Shown here: piece after piece, positions 54,865 to 64,000 of the stretch
Layout of the letters: every line of letters starts with the position of its first letter
How positions within the stretch are numbered: position 1 is the first letter of the stretch
NCBI GenBank assembly: GCA_022824025.1
Contig: JAJEBF010000045.1
Location: 1 to 64,000, forward strand
DNA from: Caldilineaceae bacterium
GTDB taxonomy: Bacteria > Chloroflexota > Anaerolineae > Caldilineales > Caldilineaceae
Direction of reading: 5' to 3'
Length of the DNA: 64,000 nt
Translations under genes and position numbers: made by a program
Notes under the pieces: model-generated
Told to the model about the DNA's origin: nothing
Database searches by the model: none
The model's input: only the letters and a program-made list of their open reading frames with translations

Positions 54865-55328
54865 GCACTATCTCCATCAAGAGTTGAAATGAAACGTTCG
54901 TCTCTTTGAATAGGAATGTAATGCAAACCAGGCGATATTATATACCAACAAGCCGCGCATTACCGCATCGCGAACCCGCTCGAAACTGAATTTCCCCGCC
55001 AATGCCTCTCCCCACCCTCCGACCACCAAATCACGACCGGCCCGCCCCCACCCCTCCCCCCCACATCAAATCCCTTCCCCCTTTCCCCGTCCCGACAACA
55101 ACCCATCCCCTCAGCCCCGCCCAACTTAATCCCAATCCCCGTCCAGCAACGGTCCTGAATTGTTCCAGGTCCGCTTCTATGTCGTAAGATACTCTCCACC
55201 TGCGCCGCCAATCCAAGACCTTGGTTCCGGCATCGCCGTTTCCCCAAGAGGCGCCGCGCCCCTGTCTATCGCGGCGTACGGACCGCAAGACCCCGATTCG
55301 CTTTCTATTACCCAACCAGGAGAATGCC
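54865..55328. other. Divergent intergenic region with extreme strand asymmetry
   Basis: These 464 bases between the cytochrome and pterin dehydratase genes contain no gene. The block at 55010-55145 is almost pure C/A/T on the plus strand, so its complement is G-runs of three to seven separated by short spacers, a G-quadruplex-prone pattern. An AGGAGA ribosome site for the rightward gene is at the right end. Confidence 0.55.
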
Positions 55329-55673
55329 GTGGAAAACAGAGTGACCGAACCCGACGCCCGCCAAATTATTGCGAGCGCCCTGCCAAACTGGGAACTCCGC
55401 GAGGAACAGCTATACAGACGCTTCAACACCGCCAGCTGGCGCGTAACCCTGATGGCGGCGGCAGCCGTCGGCTTCCTGGCCGAAGCCGCCTACCACCACC
55501 CGCGCCTGGTCCTCAACTATCGCTCCATCGAGATCTTCCTGACGACCAGCGACGCCGGCGGCCTCACGCACAAGGACTTCGAGCTCGCGCGGAAGATCGA
55601 GCAGACTGTCCTCTGGCCGCAAGACAGCGAGGGCGCGCCCGAAAATCGTCCCAAAGATTGGCTTCGCAGCTAG
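55329..55673 (+). CDS. Pterin-4a-carbinolamine dehydratase family protein
   Basis: The 114-aa protein matches the PhhB/PCD fold. It has LPNWELREEQLYRRFNTASW at the N-terminus, AEAAYHHPRL with the active-site His56-His57-Pro58, and GGLTHKDFELARKIEQ. The third active-site residue, normally His after L-x-T, is Ser74 here (FLTTSDAGGLT). GTG 55329 is chosen because AGGAGA lies five bases upstream and upstream codons are not family-like. These proteins dehydrate 4a-hydroxytetrahydrobiopterin; in bacteria without phenylalanine hydroxylase the role is often unclear. Confidence 0.85.
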   Translation: MENRVTEPDARQIIASALPNWELREEQLYRRFNTASWRVTLMAAAAVGFLAEAAYHHPRLVLNYRSIEIFLTTSDAGGLTHKDFELARKIEQTVLWPQDSEGAPENRPKDWLRS

Positions 55674-55733
55674 ACTAAGTAAGGGGAGTAGAAGAGGAGG
55701 TCGGCTCTCCGCAACGGATGGCCTTGGTTGATT

Positions 55734-56498
55734 CTATCCCGCTGCCTCAACAGGCATCCGCGCCTGAAATGCCTGGAATAACACGATACTGCCCGCAATC
55801 GCCGCATTCAGGCTTTCCACCGACCCTGCCATCGGAATCGATACACAGAAGTCGCACTTTTCCCGCGCCAGCCGGCTCAGCCCTTTGCCTTCATTGCCCA
55901 CCACCACCGCCAGCGGCCCGCTCAGATCCGCGTCCGACAGCGGAATGGTGTCAGGACCCAGGTCCAACCCCACCGTCCAGATGTTCGACTTCTTGAGCAG
56001 ATCGATCGTGCGGTTTACGTTTCCCACCAGAGCAACCGGTATGTGCTCCACAGCGCCCGACGAGGCATTGCTGACCGCGGGCGTGATTCCCGCCGCCCGC
56101 CGGTCAGGCAGAACCACACCGTCCACGCCGAACGCCTCGCCGCTGCGAAACAAGGTTCCCAGATTCCGCGGGTCTTCCAAATGGTCCAGCACCAGCAGGA
56201 GTGGATCCCCCTTTCCCGTCGCCGCGGCAAGCAGATCGTCGATTTCGGAATAAGGGTAGGGGCCCGTTTCCAGCGCAACACCTTGGGGGTTGAGCTGAGC
56301 GCGCCGGATCCTGTCGAAGATACCGCCTTCGACGTGCCGCAAGGGCACGCGAACCTTCTGCGCTAAATTGACAACCTCTGTCAAGTTGCCCTTAGGCGCA
56401 GCTCGGCCATCGCCTTCCAGCCACAGCCGGTAAAAGTGGCGCCTTCCCGCACGCAGGGCCTCCAGGACGGCGTGGCGGCCGACGAGAAGCTCACTCAC
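55734..56498 (-). CDS. rlmB: 23S rRNA 2'-O-methyltransferase, TrmH/RlmB type
   Basis: The 254-aa SPOUT enzyme has the N-terminal substrate-binding domain ([17 protein letters not shown]). The SpoU catalytic domain follows: [23 protein letters not shown] (motif 1), [19 protein letters not shown] (motif 2) and [21 protein letters not shown] (motif 3). It would methylate G2251 of 23S rRNA. The start overlaps the cysS stop by four bases. Such cysS-rlmB pairing is common. Confidence 0.92.
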   Translation of the reverse strand: MSELLVGRHAVLEALRAGRRHFYRLWLEGDGRAAPKGNLTEVVNLAQKVRVPLRHVEGGIFDRIRRAQLNPQGVALETGPYPYSEIDDLLAAATGKGDPLLLVLDHLEDPRNLGTLFRSGEAFGVDGVVLPDRRAAGITPAVSNASSGAVEHIPVALVGNVNRTIDLLKKSNIWTVGLDLGPDTIPLSDADLSGPLAVVVGNEGKGLSRLAREKCDFCVSIPMAGSVESLNAAIAGSIVLFQAFQARMPVEAAG

Positions 56499-57907
56499 GC
56501 AGTTTCCTCTATCCGCCAGGTTGTCCCGTTCGGTGTGTCTTCCAACTGTACCGAGTGGGCCGCCAGACCTTCACGCACCTGATCCGCCATGGCCCACTCT
56601 TTCTTCTGCCGCAACTCCGTCCGCACCGAAACCAGCAGGTCGATGAACGGCTTAGCCGCCAGAACATCGCCGTCGGACCCGGCCGCCTCTGTCAGTGAAA
56701 GGCCCAACACGCCCGCCAGCTCGCGCAACGTATCCTGCGCCGCCTGGAAAAACGGTCCGGAGACGCCCGCAGCGCGCGCCGTATTGATCGCCCTGACCAG
56801 CTCGAACAGATGCGAAAGGGCTGAACTCGTATTGAAATCATCGTCCATCGCCTGACGGAAGCCGCTACGCGCAGATTCCGTAACTTCCCGCAGGCCGTTT
56901 ACTTCCTCGCCAACCGCAACCGTACCCGTAGCCGGTCGCAGCCCGCCCCGCAAGCGAGCCGTGCTGCGAACCGCCGCGCCGATCGATTCGTCCGAATACG
57001 AAACCGGCTTTCGATAATGGCCGGAAAAGATCAGCATCCGCAGCGCATCCGCCGAATACTGCTCCAAAAAACTGTCGATCGTGACCAGGTTCCCAATCGA
57101 CTTGCTCATCTTCTCGCCAGACAGCTGGAGCATCCCGTTGTGAATCCAATACCGGGCAAACGGCTTGCCGGTCAGGCTCTCGCTCTGGGCAATTTCATTC
57201 TCATGATGCGGGAATATGAGGTCATTGCCGCCGCCGTGAATGTCGATGCTTTCGCCAAGATGGTGTAAACACATGACCGAACACTCGATGTGCCAGCCCG
57301 GCCGTCCCGCGCCCCACGGGCTCTCCCACGAAGGTTCGCCCTCTTTGGCCCCCTTCCAGAGCGCGAAATCGGCTTCGTTCTCCTTGCCTTCTTCGCCTTC
57401 CACCCGCGTACCGCTTACCGCATCCTCTTGCCGCCGGCGGCTCAACTTGCCATAGTCGTCATCTCGATCAACTCGAAAGTAGACGCTGCCGTCCACCGCG
57501 TAGGCATAGTCGGTATCGCCCAACTCCTCGATCGCACGGATGATATTCGATATCTCGCTCGTCACGCGCGGGTACGTATCCGCCGGCTTGATGTTCAGAT
57601 CGCTCAAATGCCTCAGATACTTGTCCGTGAAATACTGCGCCAGCTCAAAGGGATCCTGGCCCGTCTCCTGGGCGCGAATGATGATCTTGTCATCCACGTC
57701 GGTGAAATTGGTGACGTATGTCACCTCGTATCCCAGATACTCCAGGTATCGACGGATCATGTCGAACACGATCGCGCTCATCGCATGACCAATATGCGCG
57801 TCTGCGTAAACCGTGGGGCCGCACACATACATCCGCACCCGACCCTCTTCCAACGTCTCGAACGGTTCCCGCCGCCTCGTCAGTGTATTATATAAACTGA
57901 GCGTCAT
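56495..57907 (-). CDS. cysS: Cysteinyl-tRNA synthetase
   Basis: The 470-aa class I synthetase charges tRNA-Cys. [18 protein letters not shown] contains zinc-ligand Cys29 and the HIGH motif. Further zinc ligands are in WHIECSVM and FPHHENE. The KMSKS loop is present ([10 protein letters not shown]). The C-terminal DALR-type helical region and anticodon-binding part follow. ATG 57907 is chosen because the protein aligns from [14 protein letters not shown]; the longer frame overlaps the upstream gene. It lies 49 bases after the PIN/TRAM gene and is coupled to rlmB. Confidence 0.94.
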   Translation of the reverse strand: MTLSLYNTLTRRREPFETLEEGRVRMYVCGPTVYADAHIGHAMSAIVFDMIRRYLEYLGYEVTYVTNFTDVDDKIIIRAQETGQDPFELAQYFTDKYLRHLSDLNIKPADTYPRVTSEISNIIRAIEELGDTDYAYAVDGSVYFRVDRDDDYGKLSRRRQEDAVSGTRVEGEEGKENEADFALWKGAKEGEPSWESPWGAGRPGWHIECSVMCLHHLGESIDIHGGGNDLIFPHHENEIAQSESLTGKPFARYWIHNGMLQLSGEKMSKSIGNLVTIDSFLEQYSADALRMLIFSGHYRKPVSYSDESIGAAVRSTARLRGGLRPATGTVAVGEEVNGLREVTESARSGFRQAMDDDFNTSSALSHLFELVRAINTARAAGVSGPFFQAAQDTLRELAGVLGLSLTEAAGSDGDVLAAKPFIDLLVSVRTELRQKKEWAMADQVREGLAAHSVQLEDTPNGTTWRIEETA

Positions 57908-57956
57908 CAGTCTCTTCGTCGTTTCCTCAAACTGTATGTGTCGGGTATCTTCCGGC

Positions 57957-59084
57957 CTACCGGACCGACTCGAATGACCTGCGCCGCTCATGCACGTCAT
58001 CAGGGACTGCAAATATCAGCCGCCCGGCATTCGTCTGCAGAACCTTCGTGACCCGTACCGACAGCCGCTCACCCATGTGGCGCCTGCCCTGTTCCACAAC
58101 CACCATCGTACCGTCATCCAGATACCCGACGCCCTGATTCATCTCCTTGCCTTCCTGGATCACATGTATCGTCATGTCCTCTCCCGGAAGGACCACCGAC
58201 TTAACCGCGTTGGCCAGTTCGTTGATGTTCAACACGCGCACGCCCTGTAATTTCGCGACGCGATTCAAATTGTAATCGTTCGTCACAATCGCGGCCTTCA
58301 TTTCCCGGCCCAGAAATACCAGCTTCTCATCGACCTGCTGCGCGTCTGCCGGGTCCTGGTCCAGAAAGACAATGCTCACGTCCTCAATCTTCTGCAACCG
58401 GTCCAGAATCTCCAGCCCTCTTCTACCCCGGTTCCGCCTCAACGCCTCTGCCGAATCCGCAATGTACTGAAGCTCGTTCAAAATGAATCGCGGCACTGCC
58501 AGAACCGCCCACAGAAAACCCGTCTCCGCCACGTCGGCAATGCGCCCATCAATGATTACGCTTGTGTCCAGCAGCATCATATCCGAGTACTGTGGATGCT
58601 GGCCCTTCGAAAAAAGCGGGAGCTTTGGCAGGTCCCTGTTCTCCTCGCTGCCATTCGGCAAGCGGAAGAAATTGAGAATCTCTCGGTGTCGCAATACCAT
58701 CGTCGTAACACCGAGATAGCCCATCAAAATGACACCGACAAACGGCAGAATCGTCCCAAATGGTTTGGGCAAGAGCGACAAGGGATAGGCCAACAGCGCC
58801 GCAATCGCCAGCCCAATTGCCATGCCGACCGTTGCGGCCATCAGCTGCACCGTCGGAATCTGACGCAGACTGGAGCGCAGAGCGTTCGCCGGCTTCACCG
58901 TCAACCACGGCGCCCCCACAAACCCTACCAGGCCGCAAACCAGAACAATCGGAACAATCAATCGCGCTGAAGACAGCGTTAGGCTCTCAAGGGCTTGGAC
59001 ACCCGTTATTTGTCTGCCCAATTCCCAGCCAAGCAGTACAAAAACGAATGTAACCAGCCACCTCAGTAGCAACGCCCACCGCAT
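57957..59084 (-). CDS. PIN/TRAM domain membrane protein (YacL-like)
   Basis: The 375-aa protein has four N-terminal membrane helices (about residues 5-25, 40-60, 78-105 and 112-130). A PIN nuclease-fold domain ([26 protein letters not shown], acidic residues for Mg) and a C-terminal TRAM domain ([21 protein letters not shown] to [17 protein letters not shown]) follow. The arrangement is that of YacL, which is encoded near cysS in Firmicutes as here. An RNA-related membrane nuclease is likely, but the substrate is unknown. Confidence 0.9.
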   Translation of the reverse strand: MRWALLLRWLVTFVFVLLGWELGRQITGVQALESLTLSSARLIVPIVLVCGLVGFVGAPWLTVKPANALRSSLRQIPTVQLMAATVGMAIGLAIAALLAYPLSLLPKPFGTILPFVGVILMGYLGVTTMVLRHREILNFFRLPNGSEENRDLPKLPLFSKGQHPQYSDMMLLDTSVIIDGRIADVAETGFLWAVLAVPRFILNELQYIADSAEALRRNRGRRGLEILDRLQKIEDVSIVFLDQDPADAQQVDEKLVFLGREMKAAIVTNDYNLNRVAKLQGVRVLNINELANAVKSVVLPGEDMTIHVIQEGKEMNQGVGYLDDGTMVVVEQGRRHMGERLSVRVTKVLQTNAGRLIFAVPDDVHERRRSFESVR

Positions 59085-59261
59085 AACCGTACTCCCCTAG
59101 CCAAATCAATTGAAAATTGCGCAATGCATTCATGATACAGCATCTAAAGATTCAACGCAATGCCCATATTCCCTATCCGAAATTGAGTCCTCCCCTGCGC
59201 CGCCGGAAGCCGCCGAAAAGAACGGCGCAAGCACGCCCGCTCCGGATCGAAACGTCCCATC

Positions 59262-60398
59262 TTAACCCTCCTGTACTTTCTGGTAGAGCGCCAGGACTTC
59301 GCGAGCGTTTTGATGCGCCGCAAAACGCTGGCTGTAGTGCCGCGCGGCGCATCCCATCTTCGCTCTCAACGCTGCGTCCTGCGCCATGCGCATTATGCGA
59401 AGCCCAAAGCTGAGGTCGTTGTCCGCCGTGAGATAGCCGGTCTCTTCGTCAACGATCATTTCGGCGACACCCGGCGAATCGACGCCAACCGCCGGCAGGC
59501 CCGCGGCCGCCGCTTCGATAAAGGTCAGCGGATGCACTTCGCTCACACTCGCCGATACAAAGAAGTCCCCCAACCCAAGAACACCCCCTATCCGCTCGTA
59601 TGAAATCGGCCCCGTAAACGTCACTCGAGTTGCCATTCCCAGCTCCCGCGCCAGCCGTCTGCACTCGTGGAGGCTCGGCCCCCCTCCAACCACCAGCAGA
59701 TGAAGGTCAGGTATTTCATCTTGCAGCGCGGCAAAGATCCGGAGCAGACGGTCAACCGCCTTTTCCTGGCTGATCCGACCCACAAAGACGCCGACAACCG
59801 CCTGGTCCGGAATCCTGAGTTCGGCACGTGTCGCCTCCTGCGTCGGGCTCTGAAACTGCCCCAATTCAACCCCGTTCGGGATGACAGCGATGCGCCCCTT
59901 TATTCCCCATGACTGCATCACCTCCGCCGCGCTCTGGCTTGGCGCAATGACCGCGCTGCAGCGCTGGCTGAACAGTTGGAAAAATGCATGCAGCGCCGTA
60001 TCCGACAACGTCTCCGGCAGGAGGGGCAGATGCTGCTGCACATACAGATCGTACCGCGTATGACTGGTGAAGACCAGTGGGATGTCATACCGTCGGGAAA
60101 ATGTCAGACCGAAACTCCCGCTGATAAACGGATGGTGAACGTGGATGACATCCATTCGCTTCAATATGTTCCGGCAGCGCGAATCTACCCGCACAGTCAG
60201 ATGATAGCCTGTGTCGGCAATCGGGATGCTCGGCAGCCGGATCACGTTGCTCTCATCCACCGTCTCCTTGTCCTGCTCCGGAACAAAAAGATAGACCTGC
60301 TCCCCCCAGCGGTCGAAGTGCTCCTTCAGCAGCCCCACGTGGTTTACCACGCCGTTAATATGTGGCTTGTATACGTCGCTAAACAGGGCAATTCTCAT
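59262..60398 (-). CDS. Glycosyltransferase family 4 protein
   Basis: The 378-aa GT-B enzyme starts with MRIALFSDVYKPHINGVVNHV, the pattern of GT4 enzymes that glycosylate diacylglycerol or phosphatidylinositol. The C-terminal nucleotide-sugar site has GVFVGRISQEKAVDRLLRIF and VSEVHPLTFIEAAAAGLPAVG. No membrane helix is present, so it is a peripheral cytoplasmic enzyme. ATG 60398 is chosen by family alignment over a longer frame. The acceptor cannot be deduced; membrane glycolipid synthesis is the leading guess. Confidence 0.88.
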   Translation of the reverse strand: MRIALFSDVYKPHINGVVNHVGLLKEHFDRWGEQVYLFVPEQDKETVDESNVIRLPSIPIADTGYHLTVRVDSRCRNILKRMDVIHVHHPFISGSFGLTFSRRYDIPLVFTSHTRYDLYVQQHLPLLPETLSDTALHAFFQLFSQRCSAVIAPSQSAAEVMQSWGIKGRIAVIPNGVELGQFQSPTQEATRAELRIPDQAVVGVFVGRISQEKAVDRLLRIFAALQDEIPDLHLLVVGGGPSLHECRRLARELGMATRVTFTGPISYERIGGVLGLGDFFVSASVSEVHPLTFIEAAAAGLPAVGVDSPGVAEMIVDEETGYLTADNDLSFGLRIMRMAQDAALRAKMGCAARHYSQRFAAHQNAREVLALYQKVQEG

Positions 60399-61020
60399 AA
60401 GTTTCTTACCGTTCTCCTTCCCAGTATCCCGGCCCCCCATTTGCCTGCGGCGGCAAGGGCTGCGTACCATGCCCCTGTGCCGCTCACTTCAGATTCGGCC
60501 GCTACCTCTCAGAAATTCCTTGCCTCCACCTTCATTCCTGAATACGTTGAGAGAAGAAAAATGTTGCCGTAGCCGCGCCAAACATCGTCTTGGCTGCTCT
60601 CGTCTGCCAAAGAGGCAATCGCTGCGATCTTGGTGGCGCAGGCGTCATAACAGGCCAACCAGTCTCGGGAGCCTCGACTATCGAGCAGGCTGGCCGAATG
60701 ACCAATCTTCCGGCTCCGGGAGGCCAAAGCAAAGCATCCCCTGGGGCCTCCCCCTACCCCCACTCAATGGAATGTTCGCCGAGGCGACAGACTCGCGTCC
60801 CCTCCGCGCCCCGCCTTTCTCGCGGGCTGCCTGGTTTTCCACGCTGCCTCACCGCGCCAGCCGCCTTGGCTCTATCGCGACCGGGCGGGGCATGCCTGGA
60901 GTGGGTAACTTAGCGACAAACACAAATACCCGCCCCAACGACGCATCCTGTTCCCATTTGCTGACTCTTCGACCGTTCTTTGCATAGCCAGCCTGAAGCA
61001 ATGGTCGCCCCAATCCGCCT
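60399..61020. other. Long intergenic region without a recognisable gene
   Basis: The 622 bases between the GT4 and DUF3054 genes, both leftward, carry overlapping frames of random composition. An 8-bp hairpin (GGGAGGCC at 60718-60725 with GGCCTCCC at 60745-60752) could end the DUF3054 transcript, though no T-run follows. No promoter for the GT4 gene was clear. Confidence 0.45.
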
Positions 61021-61470
61021 TCACCCGCTGGTCGCCAAACCCTGCCTGCCCGCCTTGGCGGTCGCTCGCCAAAAATAGATCAATCGCGGGCCAATCACGA
61101 CCAGGATCGTGAATGCCACCGCGGTCACGACAAATGGCAAGCTGACACCATCGCCAAATAGATAGGCCCGGACCGCAAACCCGAACGCCTGCCCCACAAG
61201 CAGCGCCAGCATTGAACTCGCGGCAAACCCAGGCAACCTGACTTCCCTCGCTCTCGGGTACGCTCCGAAAACGATCGCGGCCGCAAACCATCCAACCAGA
61301 AAAGGCGCCGCGACGCGAGGAGCATGGCTCAACCAGTCCGCGGGCCCGCCGCCGCTGTGCATCATCCGCCCGCCAACGGCAAACGCCAGGAAGGCAGCGA
61401 CATCCGTCGTCGCCAGCAGCGGCGTCGACAGTCTCACTCCGGACTTGCCGCCTTCGGTCTCAACGCGCAT
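61021..61470 (-). CDS. DUF3054 family membrane protein
   Basis: The 149-aa protein has four hydrophobic segments. It shows the DUF3054 pattern: TTDVAAFLAFAVGGRMMHSGG at the first helix, PRVAAPFLVGWFAAAIVFGAY at the second, GFAVRAYLF at the third and VVIGPRLIYFW at the fourth. Function is unknown. ATG 61470 or a start a few codons later are both possible. It is divergent from the threonine synthase gene. Confidence 0.78.
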   Translation of the reverse strand: MRVETEGGKSGVRLSTPLLATTDVAAFLAFAVGGRMMHSGGGPADWLSHAPRVAAPFLVGWFAAAIVFGAYPRAREVRLPGFAASSMLALLVGQAFGFAVRAYLFGDGVSLPFVVTAVAFTILVVIGPRLIYFWRATAKAGRQGLATSG

Positions 61471-61663
61471 TCTTCAAATCCCTCCGCACAGCCAGCCGGG
61501 CGCTCGCGTTGGGCGCCCTTCAGGCCATGCCCCGCGAGGATCCTGCCAGCTGCGCGCATCGTCATTACGCTGCTATCGCGAAGTGGCGCTTGCCAATCAT
61601 CGCTTTCACTCCTACTATACCATACTGAGCAATGGAAAATGCCAATGGAAAGGAGAATGGGTC

Positions 61664-63037
61664 ATGGCCCTCCTGAGCTCGCAGCCGCTTCTCACCGGTT
61701 TGCGCTGCCTTCGCTGTCAGCGGCTCTACCCACCGGAAGCAATCGACTATGTATGCGCATGTCGCCCCAACCGAGGCAGCGATTTGGGCCACCTGGATGC
61801 TGTCTACGATTATGGGACAATTTCGACTATGCGAAAAGCGACTGAAAAGACCGCCGATCGCGACGAGCCGGACCGGGACGCCTTCCCTGCTGCAGGTATG
61901 GCCGCCGCTCAACGAAATGGTATCTCCTCTATCGAACGGTGGTGGCCCCTGCTCCCCGTCCGGCCAGAATCTCTGCCCCCTTTGCCCGTGGGAAACACAC
62001 CATTGCTACGCGCCGATCGCCTCGCCGACTCAATGGGCCTCCAAAACCTGTTCCTCAAGGACGACGGCCGCAACCCCTCCGGCTCCTTCAAGGATCGGGC
62101 CTCCGCCATCGCAATCGCCCGTGCCCGGGAGACCCATCGCGAAACTGTCGCAACCGCCAGCACCGGCAACGCCGCCGCCGCTCTCGCCGCCCTGGGCGCC
62201 GCCGCCAGCCTCGCCACCGTTATCTTCGTGCCCCGCTCCGCGCCGCAAGCCAAAATCGCCCAACTCCTGGTCTACGGCAGCCGGGTCCTCGCCGTGGACG
62301 GCAGCTACGACGATGCCTTCGACCTTTGCGTAAGCGCCTGCAAGGAATTCGGCTGGTACAATCGCAACACCGGCTACAATCCCTATATGACCGAAGGCAA
62401 GAAGACCGTGAGTTTCGAGATTGCCGCCCAACTCGCCGAGTCATCAGGCTCTCCGTCGGGCCCCGATAGCAGCCGGTTCCCCCCTCCATTCCACGCCCCC
62501 GACTCCGTCTTCGTCTCCGTCGGCGACGGCTCGATCATCGGCGGCGTCTACAAGGGCTTCTGGGAATTGCACACGCTCGGCTGGATCGAACGCGTGCCGC
62601 GCATCTTCGGCGTCCAGTCCTCCGCCAGCGCAGCCATTCACAACGCCTGGCGCGACGGCCTCGAGATTCCGGAACCGGTCACCGCCTCGACCGCCGCCGA
62701 CTCGATCAGCGTCAACGAACCCCGCGACGCCTCCAAAGCGCTCCGGGCCGTCCGGCAGAGCAGCGGCGCCTTCCTCCTCGTTGACGACGACGCCATCCTC
62801 CAGGCCATCCTGCCCCTGGCCCGCCTTGGCGCCGTCTTCGCCGAACCCGCCGGCGCAACGGCCCTGGCCGGCCTACAGCTTGCAGCAAAACGTGACCTTT
62901 TGGACCCGGGTGAAACAGTCGTCGTCATCAGCACTGGCAGCGGCCTGAAAGACGTTCCTGCAGCCATGCGCATCGCCGGTGAACCCACCATCATCCCCCC
63001 AACGCTGGACGCCGTGGCGAAAGGTCTTGGAATGTAG
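61664..63037 (+). CDS. thrC: Threonine synthase family PLP enzyme
   Basis: The 457-aa enzyme converts O-phosphohomoserine to threonine. An N-terminal cysteine cluster (LRCLRCQRLYPPEAIDYVCAC) resembles the zinc-like N-terminal element of class II threonine synthases. PLP is expected on the Lys in NPSGSFKDRAS. ASTGNAAAALAALG binds the phosphate and NRNTGYNPYMTEGKKTVSFEIA is a substrate block. VISTGSGLKD lies near the end. ATG 61664 is chosen because AGGAG lies about nine bases upstream and the longer frame is not family-like. A second PLP enzyme gene follows after 219 bases. Confidence 0.85.
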   Translation: MALLSSQPLLTGLRCLRCQRLYPPEAIDYVCACRPNRGSDLGHLDAVYDYGTISTMRKATEKTADRDEPDRDAFPAAGMAAAQRNGISSIERWWPLLPVRPESLPPLPVGNTPLLRADRLADSMGLQNLFLKDDGRNPSGSFKDRASAIAIARARETHRETVATASTGNAAAALAALGAAASLATVIFVPRSAPQAKIAQLLVYGSRVLAVDGSYDDAFDLCVSACKEFGWYNRNTGYNPYMTEGKKTVSFEIAAQLAESSGSPSGPDSSRFPPPFHAPDSVFVSVGDGSIIGGVYKGFWELHTLGWIERVPRIFGVQSSASAAIHNAWRDGLEIPEPVTASTAADSISVNEPRDASKALRAVRQSSGAFLLVDDDAILQAILPLARLGAVFAEPAGATALAGLQLAAKRDLLDPGETVVVISTGSGLKDVPAAMRIAGEPTIIPPTLDAVAKGLGM

Positions 63038-63256
63038 TCACAAAACGCAGAAAAGTGCTCGGCAATCCTCGCCGCCCACTGACCACCAACCACTGACCAC
63101 TGCATTTCGCCCCCACCTCCCCACTCCCCATTCTCCACCGTGACCCTGGCGCCACCTCGTTTCGTCCCAAAACTGTCCTTCTGTTACTATGGCAAGAGCG
63201 CGCCAACACACGAAAAAAATGAAAGCATACCGTACAGCCGCACGGGAGAATCCGCA

Positions 63257-64000
63257 GTGACCAGTCCAACCGTACAGGGCCCAACCTATGCCGAAATGCG
63301 CGATCCGACTCTGCTTCCGACCAGCATCCTCGACAGAGCCTCCGCAGCCCCGGCAGAGGATGAACTCGCACCCGTCAACCTGTTCAACATCAACTGGAAA
63401 AACACCGGCGCCGAAGTCGAACGCATCATCCTGCCCAAAGAGCTGACCGGCGTCCAGGCCAACATTATCGTTCTCAGCGGCCGCAACTTTCCCAGCGGCT
63501 CCATGAAGGTCGGTCCTGCCTACACAACCCTGGCCGAAGCCGAAGCTCTCGACGGTCTGCGTCCAGGCGACCGCAGCGTCATCGGCCCCAGCACCGGCAA
63601 CTTCGGCATCGGCGCCGCCTATGTCAGCGCCCTGAAAGGCTACCGGGCCATCGTCGTCATGCCCGACACCATGAGCCAGGAACGCTACGAACGCATCCGC
63701 AAATACGGCGGCGATCTCGACCTCACGCCCGGCACTGAATCCGACGTCATCCTCACCCTGGAACGAACGCATCACGAATATGTCAGCAGACCGGAGCGGT
63801 ACGTCGTCCTCGCCCAGTTCGAGCTGATGCCCAACTACCGCTTCCACCGCTTCGTCACCGGCGACGCCGTCGAAAAGGCCGCGACCGACGTGGGCAACGG
63901 CCAGGTTGCCGCCTTCGTCAGCGCCCCCGGCAGCGCCGGCACGCTCGCCGCCGGCGACCACATCAAATCACGCTTCGAAGACGCCCGCATCGTCGCCCTC
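63257..64000 (+). CDS. PLP-dependent enzyme of the cysteine/threonine synthase fold (3' cut by window)
   Basis: From GTG 63257 (GGGAG about nine bases upstream) a frame runs off the window. It contains LSGRNFPSGSMKVGPAY with the probable PLP lysine, GPSTGNFGIGAAYVSALKGY (TGNFG phosphate loop), VMPDTMSQERYERIRKYGG and VSAPGSAGTLAAGDHI, the fold type II pattern of cysteine-synthase-like enzymes. The SGS-M-K context and the N-terminal 40 residues differ from CysK. Exact reaction unknown. The frame was read directly from the sequence because no stop lies within the window. Confidence 0.85.
   Translation, partial: MTSPTVQGPTYAEMRDPTLLPTSILDRASAAPAEDELAPVNLFNINWKNTGAEVERIILPKELTGVQANIIVLSGRNFPSGSMKVGPAYTTLAEAEALDGLRPGDRSVIGPSTGNFGIGAAYVSALKGYRAIVVMPDTMSQERYERIRKYGGDLDLTPGTESDVILTLERTHHEYVSRPERYVVLAQFELMPNYRFHRFVTGDAVEKAATDVGNGQVAAFVSAPGSAGTLAAGDHIKSRFEDARIVAL

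Noticed and set aside
60367..60987. 206-codon rightward frame in the gap between GT4 and DUF3054
   Set aside because: Partly antisense to GT4; Ser/Arg/Pro-rich, no motif and no ribosome site, so treated as non-coding.
63038..63961. 307-codon leftward frame at the window end
   Set aside because: Antisense to the PLP enzyme frame at 63257-64000, which shows the TGNFG and lysine motifs.
1..64000. CRISPR array, integrase, phage genes or toxin-antitoxin pair
   Set aside because: No regularly spaced repeats and no such gene families were seen; the only mobile DNA is the decayed IS982-family element.

Overview
The window is one contiguous stretch of GC-rich bacterial chromosome with no rRNA, no CRISPR array, one tRNA and one decayed insertion sequence. 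The gene content suggests a member of the Chloroflexota, probably near Caldilineales/Anaerolineae. The evidence is a CrtYcd-type lycopene cyclase next to CruF, many lipoprotein-anchored ABC import systems, an M29 aminopeptidase, a GH4 glycosidase, a zinc-free L33 and a PIN/TRAM protein beside cysS. This is inference from gene families; no marker gene was tested.

Layout. (1) 0-2.2 kb: a DapA-family aldolase and a DUF899 thioredoxin-like protein. (2) 2.6-6.1 kb: a three-gene plus-strand unit of circularly permuted ATP-grasp, alpha-E protein and transglutaminase. (3) 6.2-17.2 kb, minus strand: a peptide/oligosaccharide-type ABC importer (ATPase, lipoprotein, two permeases, second ATPase). A multiheme cytochrome c gene is embedded between a permease and an ATPase gene. 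Downstream are a small membrane protein, a GH4 glycosidase and a NIPSNAP protein. (4) 17.7-25.8 kb: a carotenoid locus. Phytoene synthase is divergent from a CarH-like MerR/B12 regulator, which leads a tightly overlapping operon: lycopene cyclase, unknown secreted protein, CruF, PlsY-type acyltransferase, membrane glycosyltransferase and phosphopantetheinyl transferase. TGTACA-type repeats lie in the divergent region and again around the regulator's ribosome binding site. (5) 26-31 kb: small membrane proteins, Bcp peroxiredoxin, a lipase-like hydrolase, a TrpF homologue and a beta-RFAP synthase homologue. (6) 31-35 kb: an FtsX-type permease gene whose 5' end is cut off by a degenerate IS982-family element. 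(7) 35-42.3 kb: translation and housekeeping genes (rsmE, prmA, dnaJ, coaE, an ABC-F ATPase) with one DMT exporter. (8) 43-48.9 kb: a complete branched-chain amino-acid importer (LivJ-H-M-G-F type). (9) 49-64 kb: two NAD(P)-dependent oxidoreductases, rpmG, tRNA-Lys, an aminopeptidase with a homocysteine methyltransferase, a lipoprotein cytochrome c, a pterin dehydratase homologue, rlmB-cysS-PIN/TRAM, a GT4 glycosyltransferase, DUF3054, a threonine synthase homologue and a PLP enzyme cut by the window end.

Most notable points: the six-heme cytochrome inside an ABC importer operon; the B12-type regulator that keeps the cobalamin-binding motif but lacks the Glu-His pair used in CarH photosensing, with a palindrome that holds its Shine-Dalgarno sequence in a loop; a PlsY-type acyltransferase and PPTase inside the carotenoid operon; a beta-RFAP synthase homologue beside trpF; and the IS982 insertion at the permease gene.
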